A stretch of 9,416 bases of DNA from Candidatus Kuenenia stuttgartensis (GCA_943326025.2 CALPRR020000086.1:1-9416), one strand, 5' to 3'. Positions 1-7,218 are shown, numbered from the stretch's first letter. The notes: a model not told the origin generated them from the letters alone. A program made the numbers and translations.

Positions 1-1
1 G

Positions 2-250
2 ATTATTTCTGAAAAAATTAAATGGAATCGTTTGAATAACAAACAAGTTGAAACTTATTTTTGGAAAACGCATACCAAACAAATGATGGATTACATCGAA
101 GTCATTGATGGAAAAGTATCAGCTTACAAAACATCTTGGGAGAAACGTAAAAAATTAAAAATTCCAGCGAGTTTTACAGCAGCATATCCATTTGCAACAA
201 CTCATGGATTAAACCGCTCTACATACTGGGGATTCCTAACAAAGAAATAA
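2..250 (+). CDS. C-terminal fragment of a probable AAA ATPase / DUF4143 family protein (5' cut by window edge)
   Basis: The reading frame is open from base 2 to the TAA at 248-250, giving 83 residues. An internal TTG at 32 could start a 72-residue protein, but the frame has no stop upstream of it, so this is more likely the end of a longer gene entering the window. The visible part contains W-K-T-H, then DYIEVIDGKVSAY, a basic stretch and KIPASFTAAYP. That arrangement resembles the end of DUF4143, the C-terminal domain of many bacterial proteins with an N-terminal P-loop ATPase domain, where the pattern is roughly E-x-D-Y-I-E...G...A-Y-E-x-K-W...F...YP. Here the E-x-K of that pattern reads K-T-S. 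The family match comes from remembered pattern only, and the ATPase part lies outside the window. The gene is convergent with infB and followed by a shared terminator. Its cellular role is unknown. Confidence 0.6.
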   Translation: MISEKIKWNRLNNKQVETYFWKTHTKQMMDYIEVIDGKVSAYKTSWEKRKKLKIPASFTAAYPFATTHGLNRSTYWGFLTKK

Positions 251-263
251 AGTTATTATCAAA

Positions 264-294
264 AAAAATGCTGTCCTTTTGAGACAGCATTTTT
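264..294. terminator. Bidirectional intrinsic terminator between the left-edge gene and infB
   Basis: An 8-bp perfect stem, ATGCTGTC (268-275) with GACAGCAT (283-290), encloses a 7-base loop. It is flanked by A-run 261-267 and T-run 291-294, which can extend pairing and give a U-tract on either strand. It lies 14-44 bases after the stop of the left-edge gene and 17 bases beyond the infB stop on the other strand. It therefore fits a shared terminator for two convergent transcripts, including the 3' end of the rimP-nusA-infB operon. Confidence 0.85.
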
Positions 295-310
295 AATATT
301 TAAGAGAATA

Positions 311-3202
311 TTACAATTTTCTTGCAACTTCTGTTTCTTCGAATGCTTCCATGATATCTCCGGCTTTAATATCGTTGAATTTGTCAACATTTAAACCACA
401 TTCATAACCATGTTTCACTTCTTTCACATCGTCTTTGAAACGTTTTAATGATCCAAGAGATCCTGTGTGAATAACAATTCCATCACGGATAATTCTAATT
501 CTAGAACTACGTTTGAAAATACCTTCTGTTACGAAACATCCAGCAATTGTTCCAACTTTCGTGATATCGAATGTTTCTCTAATTTCTGCAGAACCTGTGA
601 TTTTTTCTTCGATATCTGGAGATAACATTCCTTCCATCGCAGCTTTAATCTCATCGATCGCTTTGTAGATTACAGAGTAAAGACGGATATCAATTTCTTC
701 CTGATCTGCTAATTTACGAGCACCAGCTGAAGGTCTTACTTGGAAACCAATAATGATCGCATCAGATGCAGAAGCTAAGTTTACATCAGCTTCAGAAATT
801 GCTCCAACACCTTTATGTACAACTTTCACTTGAATTTCATCAGTAGATAAGTTCAATAATGAAGCTGATAATGCCTCAATTGAACCATCCACGTCACCTT
901 TAACAATTACGTTCAACTCTTTAAAGTCTCCAATTGCTAAACGACGTCCGATTTCATCTAATGTGATATGTTTCGTAGTTCTTAATCCTTGCTCTCTGTG
1001 TAATTGCTCACGTTTAGTTGCGATGTTTTTCGCTTCTTTCTCGTCATCCATTACATAGAATTTATCACCTGCACTTGGTGCTCCATTGATACCTAAAATG
1101 GATATTGGTTTTGATGGTTCAGCAATTTTTAAACTTACACCATGCTCATCATGCATCGCTCTTACACGACCATAATTTCTACCAACTAATACGATATCTC
1201 CAACTCTTAAAGTACCAGCTTCAACAAGCATATTTGTAACATAACCTTTTCCTTTATCTAAAGTAGATTCGATTACAGTTCCAACTGCATTTTTGTTTGG
1301 ATTAGCTTTTAAGTTCAACATTTCAGCTTCTAGTAGAACTTTTTCTAATAAAGCATCAATGTTTAAGTTTTTCTTAGCTGAAATTTCTTGACATTGGTAT
1401 TTACCACCCCAATCTTCAACTAATATATTCATTTGAGAAAGTTGTTCTCTAATTCTTTCTGGATTTGCACCGTCTTTATCAATCTTATTGATTGCAAAAA
1501 CCATTGGTACGTTAGCAGCTTGTGCGTGAGAGATTGCCTCTTTCGTTTGTGGCATCACATCATCGTCAGCTGCAACAATGATAATCGCAACGTCAGTTAC
1601 TTGAGCTCCACGAGCACGCATCGCTGTAAAGGCTTCGTGTCCAGGTGTATCTAAGAACGTCATTTTACGACCATCTTTCAATGTTAACGAATAAGCTCCA
1701 ATGTGCTGAGTAATTCCCCCTGCTTCACCTTCAGTTACGTTAGCATTTCGTAATTTATCCAATAAAGAAGTTTTACCATGATCTACGTGACCCATTACCG
1801 TAATAATTGGTGGACGAGAAATCAAATCTTCTTCTCTATCTTCTATTTGTGGAATTGCTTCTTGTATATCAGCACTAACAAACTCAGCTTCAAATCCGAA
1901 TTCATCAGCAATAATTTGAATTGTTTCCGCATCTAGACGTTGGTTAATCGAAGCGAATATTCCCAATGACATACAAGCTGAAATAACTTGTGTAGGAGAT
2001 ACATTCATCATTGTAGCTAACTCAGAAACAGTTACGAATTCTGTTAACTTCAAGATGCTTGCTTCTAATTCAGTTTGATCTAATTCATCCTGACGTCTTT
2101 GAGCATTTACATCACGTTTAACTTTTCTGTTTTTAGATGCTTTTGATTTAGTTCCTTTATTCGATAATCTCGCTAAAGTATCCTTAATCTCTTTTTGGAT
2201 GTCTCTTTCGTTAATTTCAGGTTTAACAAATTTCCCTCTATTAGCGTTATTTTGACCTCCTTTATAGTTTGGAGAAACTGGTCTATTTTGACCTGGACCT
2301 CCTTGACCTGCTGGTCTATTTTGTCCTGGGTTTGAACTACCTTGTGTTCCTGGCGTATTCGTTGTTGGTTGACCTGCTTTTGTAGGATCAATTTTCTTAA
2401 TACGTTTACGTTTCTTACGGTCATTTTGATTTTGACCTGGCGCACCTGGTTTTCCTGGCGCTGTTTTTGGTTTTGAAACTGGCAATTCAATTCTACCTAA
2501 TACAGTTGGCCCAGTTAAAACTTTTCGTTCAACACGAATTGTTTCAATTTCTTTTGGAACAATTGGTTCAGCTTCTTTCGGCTCTTCTTTTGGTTCAACT
2601 TTCGCTTCAACTTTTGGAGCAGGAGCAGGAGTTGGTTTTTGAGGAACGTATGGAGCTTTTTTAGGTTTTTCAAATTTCTTTTTGTCAGGACGAGTTTTTG
2701 TATTTAGTTTATCTAAATCAATTTTCCCAACAATTTGGACTTGAACATCACCTTCTCCTAATGTATGAGGTTCTACTGTTTTTTCAGCAACAACTTCAGG
2801 TGTTTTCTCAACACTTTCTTTTACTTCATTAACTGGTTCAACAGAAGGTGCCTCTTCTTTTTTAACAGCTTGATTAACTGGAGCAACACTTTTAATGCGT
2901 TCAATTACATCGTGATCAACTTCATCCTCATCTTCAACTCTAGGAGCTTCATTTGGTTTTGAATCACGAATAGAGATTGTCTCTCTTTTCTCTCTTTTAA
3001 CAGAAGTCAATTTTGACTGTTCTTTTAAAGTCTGATCTGCAGCAAATTGTTTTTGAAGTATTTCAAAATGATCACCTTCCAATTTTGTATTTGGATTTGC
3101 GTCTATTGTTACTCCTTTGGAATGCAAGAATTCAACTAATGTAGAAACTCCTACATTTAATTCTCCTGCTGCTTTTCCTAATCTTATCGGTTTTCCCGCC
3201 AT
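311..3202 (-). CDS. infB: Translation initiation factor IF-2
   Basis: This 963-residue protein is the GTPase that brings initiator tRNA to the 30S subunit and promotes subunit joining in the cytoplasm. In order it shows an IF2_N domain (about 4-55), a long low-complexity linker (about 60-380), a second IF2_N-like helical domain (about 386-440), the G domain (about 465-632), beta-barrel domain II (about 637-735), domain III (about 745-855) and the C-terminal initiator-tRNA-binding domain (about 860-960). The GTPase motifs are intact: GHVDHGKT at 471-478, GGIT at 495-498, DTPGH at 518-522, NKID at 572-575 and SAK at 608-610. The linker is first rich in K/E/P/V and then in G/N/Q/P, with a repeated PGQNRP unit near 292 and 303. 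The start is MAGKPIRLGKAAGEL, a usual beginning for Bacteroidota IF2. It is the last gene of the rimP-nusA-infB operon, 61 bases after nusA, and may have an additional promoter of its own. Confidence 0.98.
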   Translation of the reverse strand: MAGKPIRLGKAAGELNVGVSTLVEFLHSKGVTIDANPNTKLEGDHFEILQKQFAADQTLKEQSKLTSVKREKRETISIRDSKPNEAPRVEDEDEVDHDVIERIKSVAPVNQAVKKEEAPSVEPVNEVKESVEKTPEVVAEKTVEPHTLGEGDVQVQIVGKIDLDKLNTKTRPDKKKFEKPKKAPYVPQKPTPAPAPKVEAKVEPKEEPKEAEPIVPKEIETIRVERKVLTGPTVLGRIELPVSKPKTAPGKPGAPGQNQNDRKKRKRIKKIDPTKAGQPTTNTPGTQGSSNPGQNRPAGQGGPGQNRPVSPNYKGGQNNANRGKFVKPEINERDIQKEIKDTLARLSNKGTKSKASKNRKVKRDVNAQRRQDELDQTELEASILKLTEFVTVSELATMMNVSPTQVISACMSLGIFASINQRLDAETIQIIADEFGFEAEFVSADIQEAIPQIEDREEDLISRPPIITVMGHVDHGKTSLLDKLRNANVTEGEAGGITQHIGAYSLTLKDGRKMTFLDTPGHEAFTAMRARGAQVTDVAIIIVAADDDVMPQTKEAISHAQAANVPMVFAINKIDKDGANPERIREQLSQMNILVEDWGGKYQCQEISAKKNLNIDALLEKVLLEAEMLNLKANPNKNAVGTVIESTLDKGKGYVTNMLVEAGTLRVGDIVLVGRNYGRVRAMHDEHGVSLKIAEPSKPISILGINGAPSAGDKFYVMDDEKEAKNIATKREQLHREQGLRTTKHITLDEIGRRLAIGDFKELNVIVKGDVDGSIEALSASLLNLSTDEIQVKVVHKGVGAISEADVNLASASDAIIIGFQVRPSAGARKLADQEEIDIRLYSVIYKAIDEIKAAMEGMLSPDIEEKITGSAEIRETFDITKVGTIAGCFVTEGIFKRSSRIRIIRDGIVIHTGSLGSLKRFKDDVKEVKHGYECGLNVDKFNDIKAGDIMEAFEETEVARKL

Positions 3203-3243
3203 ATAATTGTATGCGTCCTGTGTTAACTTATTCAGTTGTCGTT

Positions 3244-3275
3244 GCTAAAGTAGTAAATTTTGATTAATTGTCAAA
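3244..3275 (-). promoter_or_regulatory. Candidate internal promoter for infB
   Basis: On the minus strand TTTG (3275-3272) is followed after exactly 19 bases by TACTTTAGC (3252-3244). The Bacteroidota housekeeping consensus is about TTG-N17-23-TAnnTTTGC, so there is one mismatch in the -7 box (TTAGC for TTTGC). The -33 element overlaps the last codons of nusA. Transcription would begin near 3235-3240, giving a leader of about 35 bases before the infB ATG. This is a motif match by eye in an AT-rich background, so it is only a candidate. Confidence 0.45.
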
Positions 3276-4502
3276 CTCAGCTCTAAGTATTCTAAATACT
3301 TCTTCAATTGTAACTTGTTCTAAATCTGTACGTTTAACTAAGTCTTCAATACCTAATTCTAATACTGATTTCGCACTATCACAACCAACTGCTTTTAATT
3401 CATCAATAATCCAGCTATCAATTTCATCAGCAAATTCTTCTAAATCAACATCATCGATATCAACTTCACCATCACGGTAAACGTCTAATTCGTATCCTGT
3501 TAATTTACCTGCTAATTTAATATTGTGACCACCACGACCAATTGCTAAAGAAACTTGGTCTGGTTTTAAAAATACTTTTGCTCTTTTATCTTCTTCGTTT
3601 ATTTCAACCGACGTAATTTTCGCTGGTGAAAGTGCACGTTGAATAAATAATTGATTGTTGTTTGTGTAATTGATAACATCGATATTTTCGTTTTTCAACT
3701 CACGAACAATTCCGTGAATACGAGAACCTTTCATACCAACACATGCTCCTACTGGATCAATACGATCATCATAAGACTCAACAGCAACTTTCGCTCTTTC
3801 TCCTGGTTCACGAACGATGCGTTTAATTGTAATTAAACCGTCGAATACTTCAGGAACTTCTAATTCGAATAATCTTTCTAAGAATTCAGGTGCTGTTCTA
3901 GATAAAATAATAACAGGGCTACTGTTACGCATATCTACTTTCGCAACTACTGCACGAACAGCTTCTCCTTTTTTGAAATAATCAGATGGAATTTGTTCTG
4001 ATTTTGGCAACAATAATTCGTTTCCTTCATCATCCAATACCATGATTTCTTTTTTCCATACTTGGTATACTTCTCCAGTAACGATTTCACCGATTCTTTC
4101 TTTGTATACTTTGTAAAGATTATCTTTCTCTAACTCCATGATTCTAGAAATCAAGTTTTGACGTAAAGAAAGAATATTACGACGACCGAAGTCACCAAAT
4201 GTAAACTCTTCTGTTACTTCTTCACCGATTTCAAAATCTGGCTCAATTTTCACTGCATCAGAGTAAGCGATCTCAGTATTTTGATCTTCTACTTCTCCGT
4301 CAGCTACGATTTCTTTGTTTACAAAGATTTGAACATCTCCTTTGTCAATATTTACAATCACATCGATGTGCTCGTCTGTATTGAATTTTTTCTTCAACAT
4401 TGCACGGAATACATCTTCTAAGACATGTTGCATTGTTGTTCTATCAATGCTTTTTAATTCTTTAAATTCCGAAAAAGATTCAACTAATTCAAGGCTATTC
4501 AT
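3264..4502 (-). CDS. nusA: Transcription termination/antitermination factor NusA
   Basis: This 412-residue cytoplasmic protein binds RNA polymerase and nascent RNA and modulates pausing, intrinsic termination and antitermination. Visible domains are the N-terminal polymerase-binding domain (about 1-130), an S1 RNA-binding barrel (about 137-200, GEIVTGEVYQV onward), KH1 (about 205-285, with GACVGMKGSRI at 252-262) and KH2 (about 290-345, with AIGRGGHNIKLA at 320-331). An acidic linker and one short helical C-terminal region (about 360-412) follow. It lacks room for the two C-terminal acidic repeats found in the longer enterobacterial protein, which is normal outside Proteobacteria. The start MNSLELVESFSEFK matches the family's usual N-terminal helix. 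It begins 6 bases after the rimP stop, so translation is probably coupled. Because NusA promotes pausing and termination at hairpins, the terminator-like hairpin in this operon's leader is a plausible site of feedback. Confidence 0.98.
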   Translation of the reverse strand: MNSLELVESFSEFKELKSIDRTTMQHVLEDVFRAMLKKKFNTDEHIDVIVNIDKGDVQIFVNKEIVADGEVEDQNTEIAYSDAVKIEPDFEIGEEVTEEFTFGDFGRRNILSLRQNLISRIMELEKDNLYKVYKERIGEIVTGEVYQVWKKEIMVLDDEGNELLLPKSEQIPSDYFKKGEAVRAVVAKVDMRNSSPVIILSRTAPEFLERLFELEVPEVFDGLITIKRIVREPGERAKVAVESYDDRIDPVGACVGMKGSRIHGIVRELKNENIDVINYTNNNQLFIQRALSPAKITSVEINEEDKRAKVFLKPDQVSLAIGRGGHNIKLAGKLTGYELDVYRDGEVDIDDVDLEEFADEIDSWIIDELKAVGCDSAKSVLELGIEDLVKRTDLEQVTIEEVFRILRAEFDN

Positions 4503-4508
4503 AAGTAC

Positions 4509-4985
4509 CTATTTAAATGAAATAACAATTTTTGTTTCTTTTATTTTATTCAAAGGTAGAACAAGTTGTTCCACAATGATTTCTTTTTTCTTTTTGCCCT
4601 CAGGAACTTCTGTTCTTGTTTGTTCAACAGTCAATTCAGTTGCTGTAGCAGCTTTTAAAACACCTTCTAATTTAGCTCCATCATTTAAAATGATTTCAAC
4701 TTCTCTTTCGATGTTTTTAATGTATTGAGGCAAAACGCGTAAAGGTCTATCGATTCCTGCAGATGATACATGTAATTCAAAATCTTGTTCTTCTCTGTCT
4801 AAATTGTGCTCAACATTACGTGAAACAGAAATGCAATCTTTTACAGAAACACCTCCTACATGTTTGTCGATCTCTACAGAAATTGAATTTGATTTTGAAA
4901 TGGAAATATCTACAATAAACAACCCATTGTCTAACTCTGCAATGCGTTCATTTACCAATTCCTCTACTAATTTTTTACTAATCAT
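4509..4985 (-). CDS. rimP: Ribosome maturation factor RimP
   Basis: This 158-residue protein assists late assembly of the 30S ribosomal subunit and acts in the cytoplasm. It has the two-part RimP layout: an alpha/beta N-terminal domain (about 1-84) and an SH3-like C-terminal domain (about 88-158). The signature VSSAGIDRPL at 73-82 corresponds to the family's VSSPGLDRPL, with Ala for the common Pro and Ile for Leu. The lysine-rich stretch KKKK near 131-134 lies in a loop of the C-terminal domain. The length is close to the usual 150-160 residues. It is the first gene of the rimP-nusA-infB operon, an order conserved across many bacterial phyla. It is preceded by a leader that contains a strong promoter, a terminator-like hairpin and a short reading frame overlapping its start codon. 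No Shine-Dalgarno at normal spacing is visible; AAGG lies only 2 bases before the ATG. Confidence 0.95.
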   Translation of the reverse strand: MISKKLVEELVNERIAELDNGLFIVDISISKSNSISVEIDKHVGGVSVKDCISVSRNVEHNLDREEQDFELHVSSAGIDRPLRVLPQYIKNIEREVEIILNDGAKLEGVLKAATATELTVEQTRTEVPEGKKKKEIIVEQLVLPLNKIKETKIVISFK

Positions 4986-5019
4986 GCCTTATAAAAAGAG
5001 GGGACCTCAGTCCCCTCAT
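4978..5019 (-). other. Possible 13-codon upstream reading frame in the rimP leader
   Basis: An ATG at 5019-5017 opens a frame encoding MRGLRSPLFIRHD and closing with TAG at 4980-4978, which overlaps the first 8 bases of rimP in another frame. The G of its start codon is the first base of the leader hairpin's 5' arm, and the frame runs through both arms and the T-run. The bases before the ATG (TTAGAAATGAACAA) are A-rich, as is common for Bacteroidota starts. An even shorter frame, M-N-K-stop (5027-5016), ends in an ATGA overlap with this start codon. There is no proof that it is translated; a frame this short can occur by chance. Confidence 0.3.
4993..5017 (-). terminator. Terminator-like hairpin (putative attenuator) in the rimP-nusA-infB leader
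   Basis: On the minus strand GAGGGGAC (5017-5010) pairs perfectly with GTCCCCTC (5005-4998) around a TGAG tetraloop. This is an 8-bp stem with six G-C pairs, followed immediately by TTTTT (4997-4993). This is the standard form of an intrinsic terminator. It ends 7 bases before the rimP ATG and sits downstream of the predicted promoter. The gene on the other side (5186 onward) runs away from it, so no other minus-strand gene ends here. A terminator in this place would act on the operon's own leader. Attenuators upstream of rimP have been described in gammaproteobacteria; whether this one is related is unknown. An alternative is an mRNA-stabilising or processing hairpin. Confidence 0.7.
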
Positions 5020-5044
5020 TTGTTCATTTCTAAATAACGATGGT

Positions 5045-5075
5045 GCAAATATACGATTTCTTTTTTAATTATCAA
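5045..5075 (-). promoter_or_regulatory. Promoter of the rimP-nusA-infB operon
   Basis: On the minus strand TTG (5075-5073) is followed after 19 bases by TATATTTGC (5053-5045). This fully matches the Bacteroidota housekeeping pattern TTG-N17-23-TAnnTTTGC. Transcription would start roughly at 5037-5041, giving a leader of about 50-55 bases before rimP. That leader contains the hairpin and the small reading frame. Confidence 0.75.
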
Positions 5076-5137
5076 GTGTTTAATTAAAAATGAGTTTATT
5101 TTAATCTTTAAAGAACAAACTATATAGCTGCCTTTTC

Positions 5138-5168
5138 TTTGACTATTCAATAAAAAAAAGCAATTTTG
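5138..5168 (+). promoter_or_regulatory. Candidate promoter of the methionine sulfoxide reductase / envelope gene cassette
   Basis: TTTG (5138-5141), a 19-base spacer and CAATTTTG (5161-5168) match TTTG-N19-TAnnTTTG with one mismatch (C for the first T of the -7 box). Transcription would begin around 5173-5176, leaving a very short leader of about 10-13 bases before the ATG at 5186. It is divergent from the rimP promoter, about 85 bases away. The match was found by eye. Confidence 0.5.
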
Positions 5169-5185
5169 TTCTAAAATATTCAAGG

Positions 5186-5665
5186 ATGACTGAAGATTTA
5201 CAAATTACTTCAATTACGAAAGAGGAAAAATACAAGGAAATCATTCCTCAGATAAAAGCTTTAGTTGAAGGTGAATTAGATTTAATTGCAAACCTAGCAA
5301 ACGTAACTGCCGCTTTGAAACAAACATTTGATTTCTTTTGGGTTGGTTTTTATATGGTAAAGAATGATGAATTGGTGCTAGGTCCATTTCAAGGTCCAAT
5401 CGCATGCACTCGAATTAAAAAAGGAAAAGGTGTTTGTGGACATGTTTTTGAAACAAAGAAGACTGCTCTTGTTCCGGATGTAGATGCATTTCCTGGTCAT
5501 ATTGCTTGTAGCTCCTTGTCGAAAAGTGAAATAGTCGTACCTTTGTTGCGAAATAACGAAGTACTTGCTGTTTTGGATGTAGACAGCGATTTACTGAATG
5601 ATTTTGATGAAATTGATGAATTGAATTTAACAGCTTTATGCGCATGGCTTTCAGATCGTTTTTAG
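5186..5665 (+). CDS. Free methionine-(R)-sulfoxide reductase (GAF-domain fRMsr)
   Basis: This 159-residue cytoplasmic GAF-domain enzyme matches the family that reduces free L-methionine-(R)-sulfoxide to methionine using thioredoxin-type reductant (E. coli YebR/MsrC, yeast YKL069W). The diagnostic motifs are in order: FFWVGFY (50-56), LVLGPFQG (63-70), ACTRI with Cys74, GVCG with Cys84, PDVDAFPGHIAC with Cys108, SEIVVPL with Glu115, and LDVDS with Asp131 and Asp133. The three cysteines keep the 10- and 24-residue spacing of the E. coli enzyme (84, 94, 118), and Cys108 corresponds to the catalytic one. The residue after Cys108 is Ser; in the homologues I recall it is often Asp. Length is typical. 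It is the first gene of a plus-strand cassette, and its last 28 bases overlap the following lipoprotein gene. Confidence 0.9.
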   Translation: MTEDLQITSITKEEKYKEIIPQIKALVEGELDLIANLANVTAALKQTFDFFWVGFYMVKNDELVLGPFQGPIACTRIKKGKGVCGHVFETKKTALVPDVDAFPGHIACSSLSKSEIVVPLLRNNEVLAVLDVDSDLLNDFDEIDELNLTALCAWLSDRF

Positions 5666-7218
5666 TTTTTGGAATACTCTTAATACTCGCTTCATGTGCC
5701 CAAATTGGCACTTTGTCAGGTGGTGAAAAAGATGAAATCGCTCCAAAACCGATTGAAAGTAAAGTCGAACCGTTAAATGGTTCAACTTATTTTATGTCAA
5801 AAACGGTAACTATTCCTTTTGATGAATACATTAAATTAAACAATCCGACAGACAATATTTTAATAGTTCCACCACATGCAAAAATTGATGCGACTTTACA
5901 CAAGAAAAACCTTATTTTAAACTGGAAAGATACTTTAGAGGAAAACACGACTTATACCATTTATTTAAATAGAGCTGTTAAAGACATTAGGGAAGGTAAA
6001 GATTCATTGATGCAATATGTTTTTTCTACTGGCGCTTTTATAGATTCACTTTCTTACAAAGTAAATGTTGTAGATGCTTTTACAAATGTACCGATATCAG
6101 GATGTTTAGTTGCTTTATATGAAAATAAAATAGACTCTGTTTTACCTACTTATTTCGCACAAGCGGATAGATTTGGATGGACAAGTTTAAAACACTTAAA
6201 AAAAGGAGTTTATTCATTAATTGCTTTTGAAGATAAAAACAAAGATTTACTGTATCAAAAAACAGAGCGTATTGCTTTACGATCTAATAAAATATCAATC
6301 GATTCATCAATTGTTGATTCATCTCGCTTGCGTTTATTTTCGCCAGAATTACCTGCAAAAATTACTGGTTTAAAATACCAAGTTCCAGGATTATTCGAAG
6401 TAGAAACAAATCGCTCTAATAAAAATGCTGATATTTATTTGAATCGAAAAAAATTAAATACTTCTGAATTCAAATTTCTAAATGATCATAAGTTCACATT
6501 TCTACATTCAGTAAAAGATACAAGTGTTAAATCCCTTGAAGTAATTGTTCAAAATGAACTTATAAATGATACGATTTCACTTCGAATTTTAGAAAAAGAA
6601 AAACTTGGAAAAACGAAAATCGCTAACAATCTAGAGAACTTAAGTTTATACGAGAAAGATACATTGAGATTAAACTTTACGGATCAAATCTTAAAAACAA
6701 ATGCTTCACAGTTTCATTTAAAAAACAAAAAAGATTCATCTGAAGTTAAGATTGTTAAAATTGAAGAAAATCAAAATTACCTTTCGATTATTTTCTCAAA
6801 AAAAGGGTTGAAAGATGTTCTTTTAAAAGTTGATCCAAACGGTATTGAATTGAAAGATTCACAACTAAAAGATACAATCAAACTTGATTTCACGATCAAA
6901 GAAGAAAAGGAATATGGGGCGATTAATTTAGATGCCTCTATGTATACTCAACCAATTGTAGTTGAAGTATTGAATGGTGAAACAGTTGTTCAAGCGATAC
7001 ATTTTTCTTCAGGAGGAAAAAAATTAATCGAACGCTTGGAACCTGCAGATTACAAATTCAGAGTTATTATAGATAAAAATAAAAATGGAAAATGGGATAC
7101 AGGTGATTTCAATTCGAAAACACAACCTGAAGAAATACATCTATTTTTAGAAGTAACAAAAGTGCGAGCAAATTGGGAGATTGATTTGAAATTAATTCCG
7201 AAAAAAGCATATGAATGA
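5638..7218 (+). CDS. Ig-like (Big_5/SbsA-type) domain lipoprotein
   Basis: This 526-residue predicted lipoprotein is envelope-anchored. A signal peptide (about 1-19) ends in the lipobox LASC, with Cys20 as the lipidated residue. After it comes AQIGTLSGGEKDEIAPK, close to the start of a Bacteroidota family that begins C-A-x-x-G-x-x-x-G-G-x-K-D-x-x-P-P. Residues about 35-135 look like a Big_5/SbsA Ig-like domain (TVTIPFDEYIKL, NTTYTIYLNRAVKD, YVFSTG). Residues about 140-225 form a second beta-rich domain, the middle is unassigned beta-rich sequence, and the C-terminus carries a Ca-loop-like DKNKNGKWDTGD (479-490). The start is ATG 5638 or ATG 5644. No later start precedes the lipobox, so overlap with the reductase gene is unavoidable. 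It overlaps the next gene by 8 bases. Its molecular function is unknown. Confidence 0.85.
   Translation: MRMAFRSFLVFGILLILASCAQIGTLSGGEKDEIAPKPIESKVEPLNGSTYFMSKTVTIPFDEYIKLNNPTDNILIVPPHAKIDATLHKKNLILNWKDTLEENTTYTIYLNRAVKDIREGKDSLMQYVFSTGAFIDSLSYKVNVVDAFTNVPISGCLVALYENKIDSVLPTYFAQADRFGWTSLKHLKKGVYSLIAFEDKNKDLLYQKTERIALRSNKISIDSSIVDSSRLRLFSPELPAKITGLKYQVPGLFEVETNRSNKNADIYLNRKKLNTSEFKFLNDHKFTFLHSVKDTSVKSLEVIVQNELINDTISLRILEKEKLGKTKIANNLENLSLYEKDTLRLNFTDQILKTNASQFHLKNKKDSSEVKIVKIEENQNYLSIIFSKKGLKDVLLKVDPNGIELKDSQLKDTIKLDFTIKEEKEYGAINLDASMYTQPIVVEVLNGETVVQAIHFSSGGKKLIERLEPADYKFRVIIDKNKNGKWDTGDFNSKTQPEEIHLFLEVTKVRANWEIDLKLIPKKAYE

Noticed and set aside
1990..2030. Internal start in infB at Met398/Met399 (ATMMN) that could yield a short IF2 isoform.
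   Set aside because: It lies within the second IF2_N domain and would cut it. No promoter or leader feature supports it.
2173..2962. Open frames of 65-105 codons on both strands inside the infB linker region.
   Set aside because: They are by-products of the repetitive Q/N/P/K-rich coding sequence, with biased compositions and no family resemblance. The infB frame through the same region is certain.
4998..5030. The leader hairpin read as a plus-strand terminator.
   Set aside because: On the plus strand the stem is followed by ATTTGTTCATTT rather than a clean T-run, and no plus-strand gene ends upstream. The five-T tail is on the minus strand.
4342..5037. Plus-strand frames of 128 and 77 codons opposite nusA, rimP and the leader.
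   Set aside because: They are antisense shadows with Ser/Phe/Thr-rich translations typical of reversed coding sequence. They have no promoter of their own and overlap well-identified genes.
5021..5185. A small RNA, tRNA or riboswitch in the divergent intergenic region.
   Set aside because: After the promoters, hairpin and short leaders are accounted for, the remainder is AT-rich without a stable fold or any tRNA-like arms.
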